Counted from the stretch's first letter, positions 12,335 to 24,190 are shown. The stretch is DNA of 64,000 bases from Sisyra terminalis (GCA_958496175.1 OY292275.1:49677701-49741700), one strand, 5' to 3'. Program-made: numbers and translations. Notes: generated by a model not told the origin, from the sequence alone.

Positions 12335-14368
12335 ATTTGAAAATATTTTGTAAATTTAAGATTCTAATATATGTTTAAACTATTTATTCTCATTAAAAAT
12401 AGCTTAGATTCTTTATCTTACCTAAATCAAGCATAATTGAACATTGAAAAAGAAAACAATAACTCTTAATCTTCAACGAATGAATATTCATTTTCAATTA
12501 AAATAAACTTAAAAGTTCATTATTTCGAGCATCCATTTTCAATAATCTCTGTAATCTTAAATAACGAATATTGATTAAAGAATTAACTACCGAACCCGTT
12601 ACATAACCGTAAAGAATCAAACCTTCAACCTTTTAGGATTAAAGTTAAAGATTAATCCGAGCTCACTTCCTTTTAAAATCAATAAATCCAAAAATTCTCC
12701 ATCATAATACTTCATAAACAGACTTTTCGGGACTAAGTCCGTGGAGTAGTGAGAGGGTGGAAAAATGTAAGACATAATAATTCTATTTATTCTTGGATTG
12801 AGTTGAAGGGAAAAAATATATGTTATACAATAGAATTTGATGATATGGCAGAAAAAGTCGGAAGAAAATCTGATATTGTTGTCTTCGTATCAAACTAAAA
12901 AGATTTATTGTGTTTGCGTCATAAAAGACGTTTTGATGAATGGAAATCTGTCTCGTTATTGTAACAATTCACGAATAATATTGATGATTGGTTGAGCAAT
13001 TGAAACCGTTTTTCAAAGATACGTTTTGGAAAAGTGATTTTTCTCTTAGTTACTTTGAACGAAACGAAAGTCCGGCCCTGGGACACCTCGAGGTACGTTG
13101 TGAGTAAAGACAAGTATCGACAGAAGCAACAAAATTGGTTAAATCTAACAGTATAACAGTGTAGCACCTGCGACTTATTTTTTTTTCTTTATTCTACGTG
13201 GAGTTGGAGCGCTCGTAGTCGTCCATATCCTGGTCTTATTATGTAATTTATTTACACCCTCTCATCCTCCATGGCACCAAAGTCCCAGCAAGGCTGCTTC
13301 GGGGTAAATTATTATTGTGTTGTTGGTATAAAGATAATATCATAACTTTGTAGAAACACAATATTCGTGCTGTAATCTACCTGGATAGAAAGATTCGTGT
13401 GAAATTCCGTCTCTAACCAAAGTGCTAATGCTAAACTACATTAATGTGGTTTTATCGCTTCATCGTTAAAACTCGAAATTGAACTTGGAAGATTTTAAAA
13501 ATGAACTTTGTGTAGAGATAAATCGATTAACTCACCTCTCAAGAGACTGGAAAAATTGATTTTAACACTAAAATGAGTCGTTTTTTACCATTGAAATCAA
13601 ATTGAAATTTTATCAAATAGAGAATATTACGATATCTTACCGCATTTCTTTATAAGACTGCAAAAAACCGATAACGGTTGTAATGTATTAAAGATGATTC
13701 CAATTGAGAATTTTTAAAAAAAAAATGCGTCGAATCATATTATTTTGGTTGCAATAGTTTAGTTGCATTGACATAAAGCACACGTATAGTATAAATGGCG
13801 GTTGTCGGTTTTCCCCGTAATGCTAGTTTTGTTAGTTCATGTATAATGCAAGAAGGAAATATCTTGGAACTAGCCAATTTACAAAGCTGCACAGTCATGC
13901 GAGCATAATGAAACTTAGCGAAACACATGGGATCATTTTTTATCGCAATGAAATTATAACTAGTGTGATCTTGTAAGAAAACTATGATCATATTTTTTTT
14001 TAAAAATACCTCTTTGATACAGTTTACAGCTATATTACAAAGAATGGTCTTAATTTTAATACACTTTCTTTATTCTTTGAGCTAATATTGTCCAGAAAAT
14101 TTAAAATAAATATTTGTTGTAAATGTTTTAGACTTGTCAAGATTCAAACTCGGGTTCGTGTTCGTAACTATGTATATGTCAACAAGGAAAACGTTATGAG
14201 GATATGTTACAGTTAAACATGCAACCTAAACACAGACAGTTAATCATCCAGCACTTACTCATTTTTCAAACAAATTTGACTAGAATTGCATTAGGCTTAT
14301 AAATCAAAAAGCCAGGGTGTATCAAGGTGCGAAATGTTGTATAAAAATTATAAAATCGCTGATTTAAA
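12335..14368. other. AT-rich sequence with a GC-richer patch at about 13040-13310
   Basis: No gene is recognised. The patch includes CGGCCCTGGGACACCTCGAG and CCATGGCACCAAAGTCCCAG and is low in A/T runs; it may be a conserved non-coding segment. The open frames at 12919-13167 and 13740-13991 on the minus strand show no family motif. Confidence 0.35.
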
Positions 14369-14370
14369 AT

Positions 14371-14518
14371 CTCTCCAAAACTGGTAGCTGTTGAATCTGA
14401 ATCTCATATCGAGCAAATTTTCAATATTTCTTGATATACCTACGAGTTCTTATTAATCCTAGAGTTGTTAAGGACTATATTAGTTATCAAACGACGGTAA
14501 ATAATAATGAAAAAAATT
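14371..14518 (+). mobile_element. tRNA-derived SINE, copy 2 of 4, 5'-truncated
   Basis: CCAAAACTGGTAGCTGTTGAA, GAATCTCATATCGAGCAAATT, CTTGATATACCTACGAG, TTAATCCTAGAGTTGTTAA and ACGACGGTAAATAATAATGA follow in the same order as in the 60.9 kb copy. The A-box is missing and the B-box has decayed (TTGAATCTGAATC). It ends in an A-rich tail. Confidence 0.65.
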
Positions 14519-15002
14519 GTCATCAATGAAAACATTACAGCTCCATGACATTCCAAACGATGTCAAACATTACATCATTACAAAGAAACACGATAATCGT
14601 TATGGTTGCAATGTAGGGGAAATCCTAATCCTGCGCCAATCTTAATCACCTTTATTTCGTGTAAATAAATTAGATTTCAAGTACCCCGTAGTAGTATCTT
14701 AGAATTAAGTGGATGAAAGTTGTTAATAAATAGTTTTTATAGTAAACTAAAGAAAGGATTTATTTCTTCAAAAAATAAATGACACGCTAACCACAAATAA
14801 ATCCGTAACTATGAAAAAAGTTTCTCTGTTATACATATGAACGCACGTTAGAAGTTATATTATGTAAAAGAAGAGTTTTTGGGGCTAGAGCAATTTCCGT
14901 TGCATCTAGAGATATAAATTATACATCGATTTTTTCAAATATCTATATTTCGTTCATTAACATCGATGTTTTAACATCAAAGTACTCAATATATAGATGA
15001 TA

Positions 15003-15050
15003 GATCGTTCTTCATGAGTGATGTTTTGTGAACGATCATAAACAGATACC
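15003..15050. repeat. Short hairpin
   Basis: GATCGTTC (from 15003) and its exact reverse complement GAACGATC flank about 20 bases. It is a small inverted repeat just upstream of the nested palindrome at 15083-15170. Confidence 0.4.
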
Positions 15051-15082
15051 TCTCTCAGGTACATGTGTAGATTTGTGGACTT

Positions 15083-15170
15083 CATCAGTTTATAATATAA
15101 GCGTTAGATTATAAACTAACGGTAAGTTAGGTTAGATTTTGATCTAACGACATCAAATTATAAACTGATG
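15083..15170. repeat. Nested inverted repeats
   Basis: CATCAGTTTATAAT (15083-15096) pairs with ATTATAAACTGATG (15157-15170), 14 of 14. Inside are two further hairpins: GTTAG...CTAAC (15103-15120) and GTTAGAT, loop TTTG, ATCTAAC (15131-15148). The three stems together could form a three-way structure. It may be a small foldback element or a folded RNA; no target duplication was found. Confidence 0.55.
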
Positions 15171-15179
15171 CAGTTTACA

Positions 15180-18100
15180 GTTTTACAGTATCGTATATAT
15201 AATTAAAAATACATATTTAATTGATGGTAAGAACCCTCAAAAAAAAAAATCGATAAATCGTTTATAAGTCGTTCATACCGTCCTAATATGATGTGATTTT
15301 TTCTGTTGTGGTTTTAAATTTTTTATTATAATCCGAATAATTCGCGAATTAATTTAAAAGCAAAAATTAAAAATGCATCGTCGCCAAATTTAACACTTCT
15401 TTAAGGTACATAAACTGAAAGCAGAACCAAATATTTTACATGAATTTTGTAAAATAGTCGCTGATTTTGTAGTACATACAATTCCATGTTTAAGGGCAAA
15501 ACCAATTGTGATAATGAAAAACAGTTGATAGCAAAACTAGAATTCAGAGTAGTGAATAAGTAGTTCAGGGAGGACTAAGCGAATTATAACTCGGAATATA
15601 GTGAAGGAAGTATAAACTTGAGGTAATATAAAGATCAAATATTTTAATTGTTAAACATTTCATCATTTTGCACGGTTTTGGTAGAATAATCACTGTTAAG
15701 TTATATAAAATTGATAGCAAAACTAAAACATTCGATATCTCTAACACTAAGTTAGATATTGAAAAAATTTAGCCATAATTTTATTTTATTTTAAATTGTT
15801 TTACCAAAATTTATCATCAAATAGTGACCGAACGGAAATTGTATTCATGGCTACTATTTTTTTCTGAAAATAAACTTCCATTGTACCTACGTATTTAATA
15901 ACTAAAGTTTTCATCAAAACTTTCATAATTGTAATATTATGATATTTTAACTAAATCTTTAATTCAAATAATTGGTTTAAATTTAAAAGAATAGATAGTT
16001 TAATATGTAGGAGCAACGGAAAACTAAAAAGCGTAACCCACTTCCGTTACAAAAATCTAAACGCCAATTCTATTTTCTCCAATTTAATTATTTTAAGAAT
16101 TTTCTTTGTACAAGAATATTTTTTTTTATCAATTTCAAAATATTCTCTCATATTTGCATAAAGTATTCAAGTGTAGAATTTTAAACAAAACAGTTTCTAT
16201 TTAGCATTGTAAAACTGAAAACTTTAAATAGTGTTGTTTATAAACATCACATTACACTTTTCTCGAAGAGATAGTTTTTAAAAATTGAGCCAAAGTTTAA
16301 TTTACCGCATGAATTTATGCAGAGAACTTTTTTATAGAAATAGTTATATACGTAGTACTTTTATTATTGAAAATATCGCTCTTATTTATTACGCCAATAA
16401 AATTAGACGATGTTTTGCAGTTCCCTGAATGCGATGCAATTAAGTGCATGTACATTTGACAAATGCAATTTGTTCGACTATTGATATTTAACATGTGAAT
16501 AGAATCAAAAATGTCTTTCATATTTAATTGCCAACCTTTTCTATGAGCAGTTAATTACTAAATTTAACGTAAATGGAGTAGTTTTCTGTAGTCAGAGTTA
16601 GTAAGTAGAGTAGTTGCAGTAATTAGTAATGAATTGAAAGTTATACGATAATTAGATTTTAAACTAAATTTCATTTAGTAAAAGCTTTTAGAATTATTGT
16701 AAACATTTTAATGTTTATCAAAGTAATATTTATTTAAAAAAAAATGAAACCTGGATAAAATTTATATGAAATAAAAAAGAATCGTTTCATGAATTTTTAA
16801 TATGCTTAATGCTTCAAATAAAAGATACATCTATAATTCAATATTAATTTTATACAGTGACTACAAATAACCACTTTATAAAATGACGTACAACAACAAA
16901 AATTTATTCAAACCGTGAAAAACACAAAAAGCTTAAAAAGCTGCAAAATACCTTTCAGCTTGTTTCTCCACAGGAAAGATATTCGGAAAAAGTTTGCCAA
17001 CTCTTATCATAATATTTAGGTCATGATGATTCGAAGGTTTCCATCAATTGATTCATGCCCGAATGCCTAATGCGGTTACGGGGAGTCTGCAAAAAAAGAC
17101 ATCGTCAAAAGAAAAGAAAAAAAAATGTACTTATTTTTAATGAGAAAAATCCAAACTCAAGGTAATGTAATTTTTCAATTTTTTTTCGAAACTTGATAAT
17201 GACAAAATAGAATAAATTCGTTTCTTATCAAATCATAATTTTCACTTAGCTGAACGCGATATTCATTAATGGTGAATTTATAAGGGTTGTTATGTATCCG
17301 TTCGTTATATTTTTTGAATTTTCAATGCTTAATTAGGTTTAAATATTCGTAATGTGTTTCCATGTTGGAATTACTTTATTCAAATGATGTTATATAGGAT
17401 AGGAAGACTTTGGGATTTTCGTATTACAATTGAACTTTAGAGGAGAGTTTTGTGGAATATGGGTAGGTTTAAGAGATTTATATTCATATTTATATATACA
17501 TAAAAGATAAAATATTTCAATATCTTTTCATGGGGATGTCTTGTTCTGTGTGATGATTGATCCCACTCAACGAAAAAGGGTTTTTCAATGTAAGAGAGCA
17601 CGAAGCAAGTGCAGGTCAAAAGCCGACTCGAAAGTCTTTGACCATTAATGACACTAATTAAACTGGAAAAAAGATAATTAGAACCTTGACAAAAGCTTGA
17701 AAAAAAATATGTAAGAATAGAACTTGGAATTCGTCAAAAGCATTTGGAAGTCGGTGGATTTTTATTTTCTTAAGAGGTTTTATTTTAGTAGACATTCTAT
17801 GTATGTGATAAGAGTATAGTGCTGTTGTGGAGCAATTTCACGCTATCGTTTCACCCTGAGCCTACCGGGTGAAGTGCGAGTTGATCTTCACATTGAGAAG
17901 CACTTTTCATTCTCTTGTAAAGGCCACCGGATGGAATTCTTTGGTGTGGATGGAGCAAATAGCAGCTTCATCACTCGACAACTTTGTTTTGTCGAAACAG
18001 GAAAAGTAGGGAATGAAAGCGAGAGGCAAGGATCGACTGAAAGATTCACAAACTGGTGGAATTGTGATGCTGCTTTTTTCTTTTTTGTGTTATTATGTTT

Positions 18101-18520
18101 TACTGTTTGTAATATCAGCACGTGTATCAAATAAAATTAGTAATTTTACGGTAGATTTCCTATTCTATCTCTCATGCATCGATGTACAATATTGAATTTA
18201 AATTATGGAAATTTCGTCTCTGTTTTCGAACTCGTAATTTACATCGCTACTATGAGCCAATGAAAGAAAAACAATTGTGTTATGGTAATTGAAGTGGTGG
18301 CAAAAGGGGTGCACACAATGCCAATTTTGCTCTGTCGGAACTAATGATTTTTGAATAAGTAAAATTATGTTTATTTTGTTTCTTTCCGTCTAAAAAAAAT
18401 ATTTTAAATGAATTAATTTGAAATTTTCCACTAAAAGTTCAATATTCGCAGATACTATGCACTACCAGCATAAGTATGCTTTATTCAAAAATGTATAGTA
18501 TTTCTTTTGGTCTATGCAAT
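15180..18520. other. AT-rich sequence with a GC-richer patch at 17830-18060
   Basis: No gene is recognised. The patch has overlapping open frames on both strands (17874-18134 plus, 17888-18130 minus), neither with a motif, and a hairpin TTTCACCC...GGGTGAA near 17850-17873. It may be regulatory or an exon fragment; I cannot tell. Confidence 0.35.
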
Positions 18521-18521
18521 G

Positions 18522-18860
18522 ATGGATTTAAGCCTTGGCTCGTGAGGCCCGGGCCTAGAGCGGCACAATTTAAGGGGCGAAAAAAATTTCTAAGCACCAA
18601 CATTTTAGAGGCAAAAAACCTACGGACAATTCAAATTTAGAAAATGATTTGAGCTAGTTTTGCTAAGAATTGAAATCATCGCTATGAATATACATCTTCA
18701 ACAAAGTATGTAAACTATTTATTTTATTGAATTTTCTTTTCAGTTTATCTCATCACATTTTTCAATTGTAAAATCACTGATTAATAGAGAACTGCCAGTT
18801 GGAGGTATTCGGAAAATAGAATTGAAAATCCTTATAAAAGTATTCTTTTAGAAACCGAGG
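18522..18860 (+). mobile_element. hAT transposon fragment (5' part), related to 33510-34572
   Basis: It starts GGATTTAAGCC, then GAGGCCCGGGCC and GGGGCGAAAAAAATTT. From there it matches the reverse complement of 34330-34571, including ATTTGAGCTAGTTT, CTCATCACATTTTTCAATTG and AAATCACTGATTAATAGAGAA. The right part is missing. Confidence 0.55.
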
Positions 18861-19486
18861 AATTTCTTGCTTAATTCGGTCATGTTTTACTAGAACATTG
18901 AAAATTTGCATGCAAGCCGTGGTAGTAGAAAATCGTCATATTTATCTAAAATATTTCAGTATCTTGACAATTTAAGAGAGATCCTTTATAGATGAATATA
19001 TTCACAAACATTATCAATTGAAAAATTTATTGTAAAATACTGGAGATGTCCGCTTCGCACAAAATATAAAGAATACATTGTATTCACAGAATTTTAGAGA
19101 TGTGTTCCGTATTGTTGACATTGCTATGCGCATTTTTTTTTCAGTCTAAGAAATAAATTTTTCAGGAAAAGATCTTTTTTCGCTCTGGAAAGGATGAAAA
19201 GCATCTTACGTACAAGTAATGACCAAGAGACTTGATATCCTGGATTTGATATCTTTTGAAGCTGAATTAATACAAAAAAATCGATAACAATTATATAATC
19301 GACATTTTTACATAAACCAAAGCTAGGGAAAGGAAATTTATATCTTAAGTAAAGCTGGAAAAAAGCAGTTTATATTAAACTTTGATAAAAAATATTGGAA
19401 TTAATAAGTTATACCTAACAAATTATATATTGATTCATAAGTTTTGTTGTATAATAGGTAGTTCCGTTGAATAATTTGAAAGTGCC

Positions 19487-19580
19487 ATCAACAATTATTT
19501 GCCACCTGACAAAGACAGCTAACCACTGTTGAAACGTGTAGTGGAATAGAATAAAATAGGTCTACGACATCAATAATTAT
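19487..19580 (+). mobile_element. 70-bp hammerhead-only insertion (element D) with 12-bp target duplication
   Basis: ATCAACAATTAT (19487-19498) and ATCAATAATTAT (19569-19580) flank a 70-bp unit at 19499-19568; they differ at one position. The unit is a complete hammerhead-like fold plus 24 bases of A-rich 3' sequence and nothing else. It looks like a severely 5'-truncated retroelement copy whose 3' end carries the ribozyme, or a very small independent retroelement. Confidence 0.55.
19502..19544 (+). ncRNA. Hammerhead-ribozyme-like motif of element D
   Basis: The order is CCAC, CTGACAA, A, GACAG, loop CTAACCA, CTGTT, GAA, AC-GT-GT, A, GTGG. Stem I (CCAC/GTGG) is perfect, stem II is 5 bp with one G-T pair, stem III is AC/GT with a two-base loop, and the cleavage-site base is A. 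The essential G8 of the core is A (CTGACAA), as expected from CpG decay of CTGACGA. This copy is probably inactive. Confidence 0.6.
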
Positions 19581-20469
19581 AATAAATATTTATTTAAAAA
19601 AACTAAGATCGGTGTCGAGGGTAACGTAGAGCCATTTACTAATGCTTGAGCCATTAATTGTAACCACATTTTCAAAATTATTGGCTCCAGAGCCGGAGTC
19701 TTAATTAATTAATATCAGTACCCCAACCCTTATTACTACAATGACATTGTATTAAAATTAACGATAACAGCTGGCTAAGATCCAATAAGCAGAAACTAAT
19801 GTAAATCAATTTGGTTTACTAAAATACTATTCTTTGAATAATTATGTGTGATATTTAAATTTTGATTTCCTCTTTTTTACAAATTTCTTCAATTTGAAAC
19901 TGTCTAGTGTTCACTTTAGTATACAAAAAAATCGAGTAAAATCATATAATAGTTCTTTACTTTTGATGATTCTTTGGATTTTACAAATTACTATTTGATT
20001 TGGAAGGATAATGGTTTTATTTAAATAAATTTTGAAAACCTTTAATTTAGATAGAGGGATCCAAGCAACAATTACGGACTTATCATTACTGTTAAGTTTA
20101 ATTTTGAATATGACGCCAATTTCGTAATAAACAATTGAACAATGTTTAACTAAATTCATGTAGTTGCGGAGCACCCAGTCTCAACTTGTATAGTGTAATA
20201 AGAATAAAGTTTATTTCTGCATTTAAGTTGTGTGTGATATTTGTTGGATTCATAAAACTACTGATTATGAACCGAGGATAGTCCAGGACAGCTCAGGAAT
20301 AATAGCAGTGACAGCAGTGAGAAAAACAATCTTTGGTAAACTTAAAATTACATTAAAAGGAAACATAACCCCAAAATCCGGCTTGCTACAATTTTGCAAG
20401 GTTTTATTCGGGTATGAACTTAGAAATTTTTTGTAAAATGACCTTAACTAATCAAATGTTTCTGATTGA

Positions 20470-21010
20470 AAAATGAACCAGTCGTGAAAACCACGTGACC
20501 TGGAAATTTGGTGTCAAAACATGTGCAACATGAAGAATTGTGGAATTTCATGTTTCATGATTCTGTTAAAACCAAATACAAAGATAATTCTCCAATAAAT
20601 TATGAACAAATTCAAGTGCTAACATTGCTAAAGAAGTCTGGAACAGATTATCATCCGTCTTCGATGACTAAGGGATAACGTGTCGGGTTAGTTTGCTGCA
20701 TGACCTTGGCAACAACAGACTTCCTGGATGCCAAAATGCAGAAGAATATGTAAGTGAAATAAAAGATAGTACTTATATACTTCGGAACATTAGTTTTAAA
20801 GTAGATGATGAGTAGTTGGGTACATTGTTGCTCTCCGGTCTACCTGAATCGTATTGACCAATGATAATTGCAAAAGAAAGCTCCGGCATGAAGATAACTT
20901 CTGATTCCGGTAAAGCAAAATTATTAAAAGATGTTAGGCAACCTGAAAGAGTCTCGACTGCTTTTATCACTAACATGAAATTACAGAAAAATCACGAAAA
21001 GCTACTAAGG
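20470..21010 (+). pseudogene. Copia gag fragment
   Basis: Translated pieces across frames and stops include ENHVTWKFGVK, EVWNRLSSVFDD, and further on LLSGLPESY followed by a stop and PMIIAKESSGMKITSDSGK then AKLLKD. These match the UBN2-type Copia gag: the Tyr-x-x-Trp-Lys start, the TrpAsx-x-Leu helix, and the Leu-Leu-x-Gly-Leu-Pro block. At least three stops and one frameshift prevent translation. Confidence 0.7.
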
Positions 21011-21016
21011 GGCCCT

Positions 21017-21640
21017 AAATATTAGAATATTAATAAGATAAATTTCGTAGTTTTTAGGTTCAGGTCGAAACGTATAACGTGGAAGTTTAAATGTGACTAA
21101 CAGTTTTATTGGTAAACAATAATATATACGAAAGGTTGAATATTGTAGCAATTTTATTTAAATTCTAACACTAAGTGCTACAACTATAATAAATATGGTC
21201 ATAAACCATATACCGTGACAATATCGAACTGCCAAATTTTTAATCTCTTTTGAGCCGCAATTGTTAACAATAATCTCAGCGTTTCCAAACGAGCCATAAG
21301 AGCAAAATTTTGATAGTAATTAATGCCTTTGTAATTAATGCCAAACACACACTTATTCCTAAAGTTATCTTGAGTCCTTATTATCGTATTTCACTACAGA
21401 ATCGCCAAACCAATCTGGACCGCAAAATCTATTGGAATATTAAATAGGTAGTTTTAAATTTTGTAGTTTTTAGGTTCGGGTCGAAACGTATAGGACGAAG
21501 GTTTGAATGTGGGTAACCGCTTTATTGGTAAACAATAATATAAACAGAAGGTTGAGAATTGTAACAGATATTTTAATTTTAACACTAAGTGCTACAATTG
21601 TAATAAATATGGTCATAAAAGTCCAGAATGAAAAACTAAA
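21017..21640 (+). repeat. 414-bp tandem duplication inside the Copia remnant
   Basis: The stretch from about 21017 and that from about 21433 share GTAGTTTTTAGGTTC, GGTCGAAACGTATA, TTATTGGTAAACAATAATAT and CTAAGTGCTACAA, at a fixed offset of 414 bases. Both copies include the gag zinc-knuckle codons. In the first copy the second Cys of the knuckle is Tyr; in the second all visible Cys and His are kept (CYNCNKYGHKSPE) until a stop at 21629-21631. Confidence 0.7.
21590..21628 (+). pseudogene. Copia CCHC zinc knuckle, second copy
   Basis: The codons give CYNCNKYGHKSPE, a retroviral-type CCHC knuckle missing only its last Cys because of a one-base shift that produces TGA. The knuckle is in a different frame from the protease that follows at 21650, which confirms a frameshift at this point. 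Confidence 0.65.
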
Positions 21641-21649
21641 ATCAGGGAT

Positions 21650-21959
21650 ACACAACAAAAGAAGTTCTTCATATGCCACTGTATTTGAGGTGACATCTTC
21701 TCAAGATATTTGTTGGTATGTGAATTCTGGTGCATCCTCACATATGACAGATAAAAATTTGCTAATAAATCAGACAATTCCTAGTATTCGAAATATAAGG
21801 GTTGCAGACAACCACGTATTATCCGTGCAATTTTCAGGACAAGTGAGCCTAGATAAATATAATGATGGGGTTCAAAACAAAGTGCTGTTTCCGAATGTTC
21901 TGTTGGTTCCAGAATTTGTTTTGACTAATTTTAAAAATGATCCTCTTCGACATTTGTAG
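21650..21959 (+). pseudogene. Copia aspartic protease domain with mutated active site
   Basis: The reading frame 21507-21959 contains WYVNSGASSHMT, the Copia protease active-site block, where the catalytic Asp is replaced by Asn (codon 21723-21725). The domain continues with VADNHVLSV, a Gly-Gln strand and VLFPNVLLVPEF, the usual end of this protease. The frame runs without a stop for about 100 codons but the first part of that open frame (before about 21650) is out of the element's original frame. Confidence 0.75.
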
Positions 21960-22080
21960 ACACAGGCCCTTAGAGGTGTCAAATATGTAATTGCATTTCT
22001 TAATGACTACTCAAAATTTTATTTGGAAGAAAAATGTCACTATATAAAAACGAAAATACTAGCCCTTAGTAAAATAAACT
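21958..22080 (+). pseudogene. Copia integrase core fragment
   Basis: Directly after the protease stop the plus strand encodes LRGVKYVIAFLNDYSKFYL, which fits the start of the Copia integrase catalytic core (Gly-x-Lys-Tyr...Phe-x-Asp-Asp-Tyr-Ser) with the first Asp changed to Asn. The zinc-binding integrase N-terminus that should lie between is absent, so a deletion joined the two. Confidence 0.55.
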
Positions 22081-22094
22081 AGAAAATATAGCTT

Positions 22095-23690
22095 TTTTCT
22101 AAGTTGAGCCCAATACTGCCAATTTTAATATTGCTATAGAAATAATTTAGGACTACATAAAAGAATCAAATGTTAATTTGAAACTTTAAATTTTAAATTA
22201 AAAAAAATACGAAAATATAATTTTTTTCTGTTATGATTAATTAGTAACACAAGAGATAAGTATTGATGTTTAATTTCATCGGGAACTCAATTGTCATCTG
22301 TTTTCGAGAGACTCATGTAAATCTGAATATAATCCACACAACTCATTGAAATGAACTCATACATAGTTGCTCTTACCATTATTTAGATATTCTAGTAGGT
22401 TTATTGTAATAGTTGTTTAGTTTTCCTGGTCTAACTGGAAGTATATGCTAAAATCAAATATTATTCTGCTGATTTATTGTTTTAATCTAATAAAAATGGG
22501 AAAACTACAATTTTTAATTTTCCTTTGACTTTTCTCCATATGTACGAAAAGGTTTAGTTTCTTTTTGTTCTATACCTTGAGCTTTAAATATTTACTTTGC
22601 AGTACAGAAAAAGTAAACCCTTTTAATAATTTAACTTTAAAGGTAACATTAACGTAATATAATTAATAAGTACAATAAGTTTTAGGCATAACAATTATTA
22701 ATTTATGTTGAAACATATGCTTTAATAATTAAATTATTAATAGCATTTCTATGTAGCTTTGCCTCCCTTTGTGAAACGTTTCATCAATTCTAAAGCCTAG
22801 CTCATATGTAGGTACGTTGTTTGTTATTTGATACTCTTAAACAAAATAATTTGCGCTATAAAGCTTATTTTTAGTGAATTGCTTAAAGTTTTTACAACTT
22901 TACAGTAAAAGTTTTTCATAACCTATTTTTAAGGATTAAATATTTAGATAGTTGAAGAATGAGTTGAAGATTTTGATATTTTTCATGCGGTTTTGACAAT
23001 GTGCTTTTTGTTAATTGAAATTTCATTAATTAAAATGCGATTTTGTATTGAAAAATTCACGACAATTTTGGGGAACATTAACAAGGTAAACTTTGAAAGT
23101 GATTTATTATTTATGTGAGTCATTGATTTTAGTGACTAGTTTAAGTAATTAATAAGAAAAGTTAGTCTCAAATTGCCTATGACACGTTGACTTGAGTCAA
23201 AACTTTCCATGTAATTTATTATGTGGGCAATAAATAATTTAATACCCACTTTGGTTTGTCTTATCAAAGATCAACCATTTAAGAATTAATCATTTAAACA
23301 AGAAACATTTTAAGTTAAATTTGAACACCGAATTCATGTTTCATAGGTAACAATCGAGTCCTATCGGCTCATGTATGTATTTTTATTGCAAATATTAGCT
23401 TTGGGAACAATTCGTATTGATGAAAAAAATGTGAAAGCCTTTGTCGGTATCAAGGATAATTTGTATGGATAGTGTCGCTATAAGCATGTCGTTTGGGCTT
23501 TGATTTCCCAGCGGGTATTAGATCAATAGTGCTTCTTTCTATAGAATTTTCAAATAAAGTATCTCCAGCTCTTCACTTCACGAATACGTCAAAGTTCGTG
23601 CTCTAATATTTCATAGTAATACGAGTACTTACGTCTATACAAAACAGCACAATACATTTTGATTATTATTCATTCAATTTTCAAAGAACA
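22095..23690. other. AT-rich sequence, no feature recognised
   Basis: No gene, RNA or classified repeat is visible. Confidence 0.4.
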
Positions 23691-23737
23691 CCTTTTTTTT
23701 TTTTGAAAGCCCATTTATTGTGACGATATTGGTTTCA

Positions 23738-23925
23738 CGGAAAAAATTGTTCGAGTCAATTTGCAATAGCACCAAAGAATTTTGGTGGAAAAATATTTTT
23801 TGCCGATAGGAAGTTTAATAAAGGTGGGCTTGTCTTTGACGGAGATATAAACATCAAGTTGAAGCGCCAGAAGTTAGATTTTGATAAGGTATATTTACGA
23901 TCCAATTCTCCAAAGGTGAGTAATG
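23738..23925 (+). other. Exon-like open frame ending at a consensus splice donor
   Basis: From just after a stop near 23718 the frame stays open for about 65 codons, reading ...APKNFGGKIFFADRKFNKGG, LVFDGDINIKLKRQKLDF, DKVYLRSNSPK, and then meets AAAG/GTGAGTAATG, a strong 5' splice-donor match at about 23915-23925. Upstream is a T14 run followed by GAAAG, a possible acceptor, but that acceptor enters in another frame. I know no family for the peptide. It could be an internal exon or chance. Confidence 0.25.
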
Positions 23926-23929
23926 TGTC

Positions 23930-24190
23930 TTGGTGCTTTGTGAGAGGAATTTGCCGCGTGTATATAATAGGGTGACATTATTGCGATGGTGAACACCAAA
24001 GCCGGGTGCTTAATGCTTGAAGACGCCGCAATACACGATATGAGCCCCGCGAGGGCCATTTTGCGGGCCCAAACTTTGACTATAAAGCAGACATGGTGAA
24101 CACATCCTCAACGACTCGCACCTCTGTCGGCTTTACGTTACGGAAACGATTCTAATTATACCGAAATACGTTTCAAATCCGATGCATTTA
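23930..24190. other. GC-rich unique island
   Basis: This is among the most GC-rich stretches of the window, with CCCCGCGAGGGCC and TTGCGGGCCC. It carries a 37-codon plus-strand frame starting ATG at 23985 and ending TGA. No family is recognised. A promoter, CpG island or conserved non-coding element are possible readings. Confidence 0.3.

Larger units (their letters stand above)
20165..22090 (+). mobile_element. Ty1/Copia LTR retrotransposon remnant
   Basis: Fragments of gag, zinc knuckle, protease and integrase appear in the Copia order on the plus strand. Upstream at 20195-20225 is a poly(A)-signal-containing stretch (AATAAAGTTTATTTCTGC) that resembles a Copia LTR 3' part, and a primer-site-like GGGTATGAACTTAG lies near 20411. 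No second LTR, RT or RNase H was found. The interior is broken by stops, frameshifts, a 414-bp tandem duplication and a deletion that joins protease to integrase. Confidence 0.7.

Noticed and set aside
15083..15097. Another hammerhead motif (reverse complement contains CTGATGAAG)
   Set aside because: No GAAAC partner or stem II lies at the required distance.
15125..15136. Insect telomere repeat (TTAGGTTAG)
   Set aside because: Barely two units; expected by chance and part of a palindrome.
17874..18134. Overlapping frames on both strands as genes
   Set aside because: No motif in either frame. Mutual overlap in a GC-richer patch explains their length.
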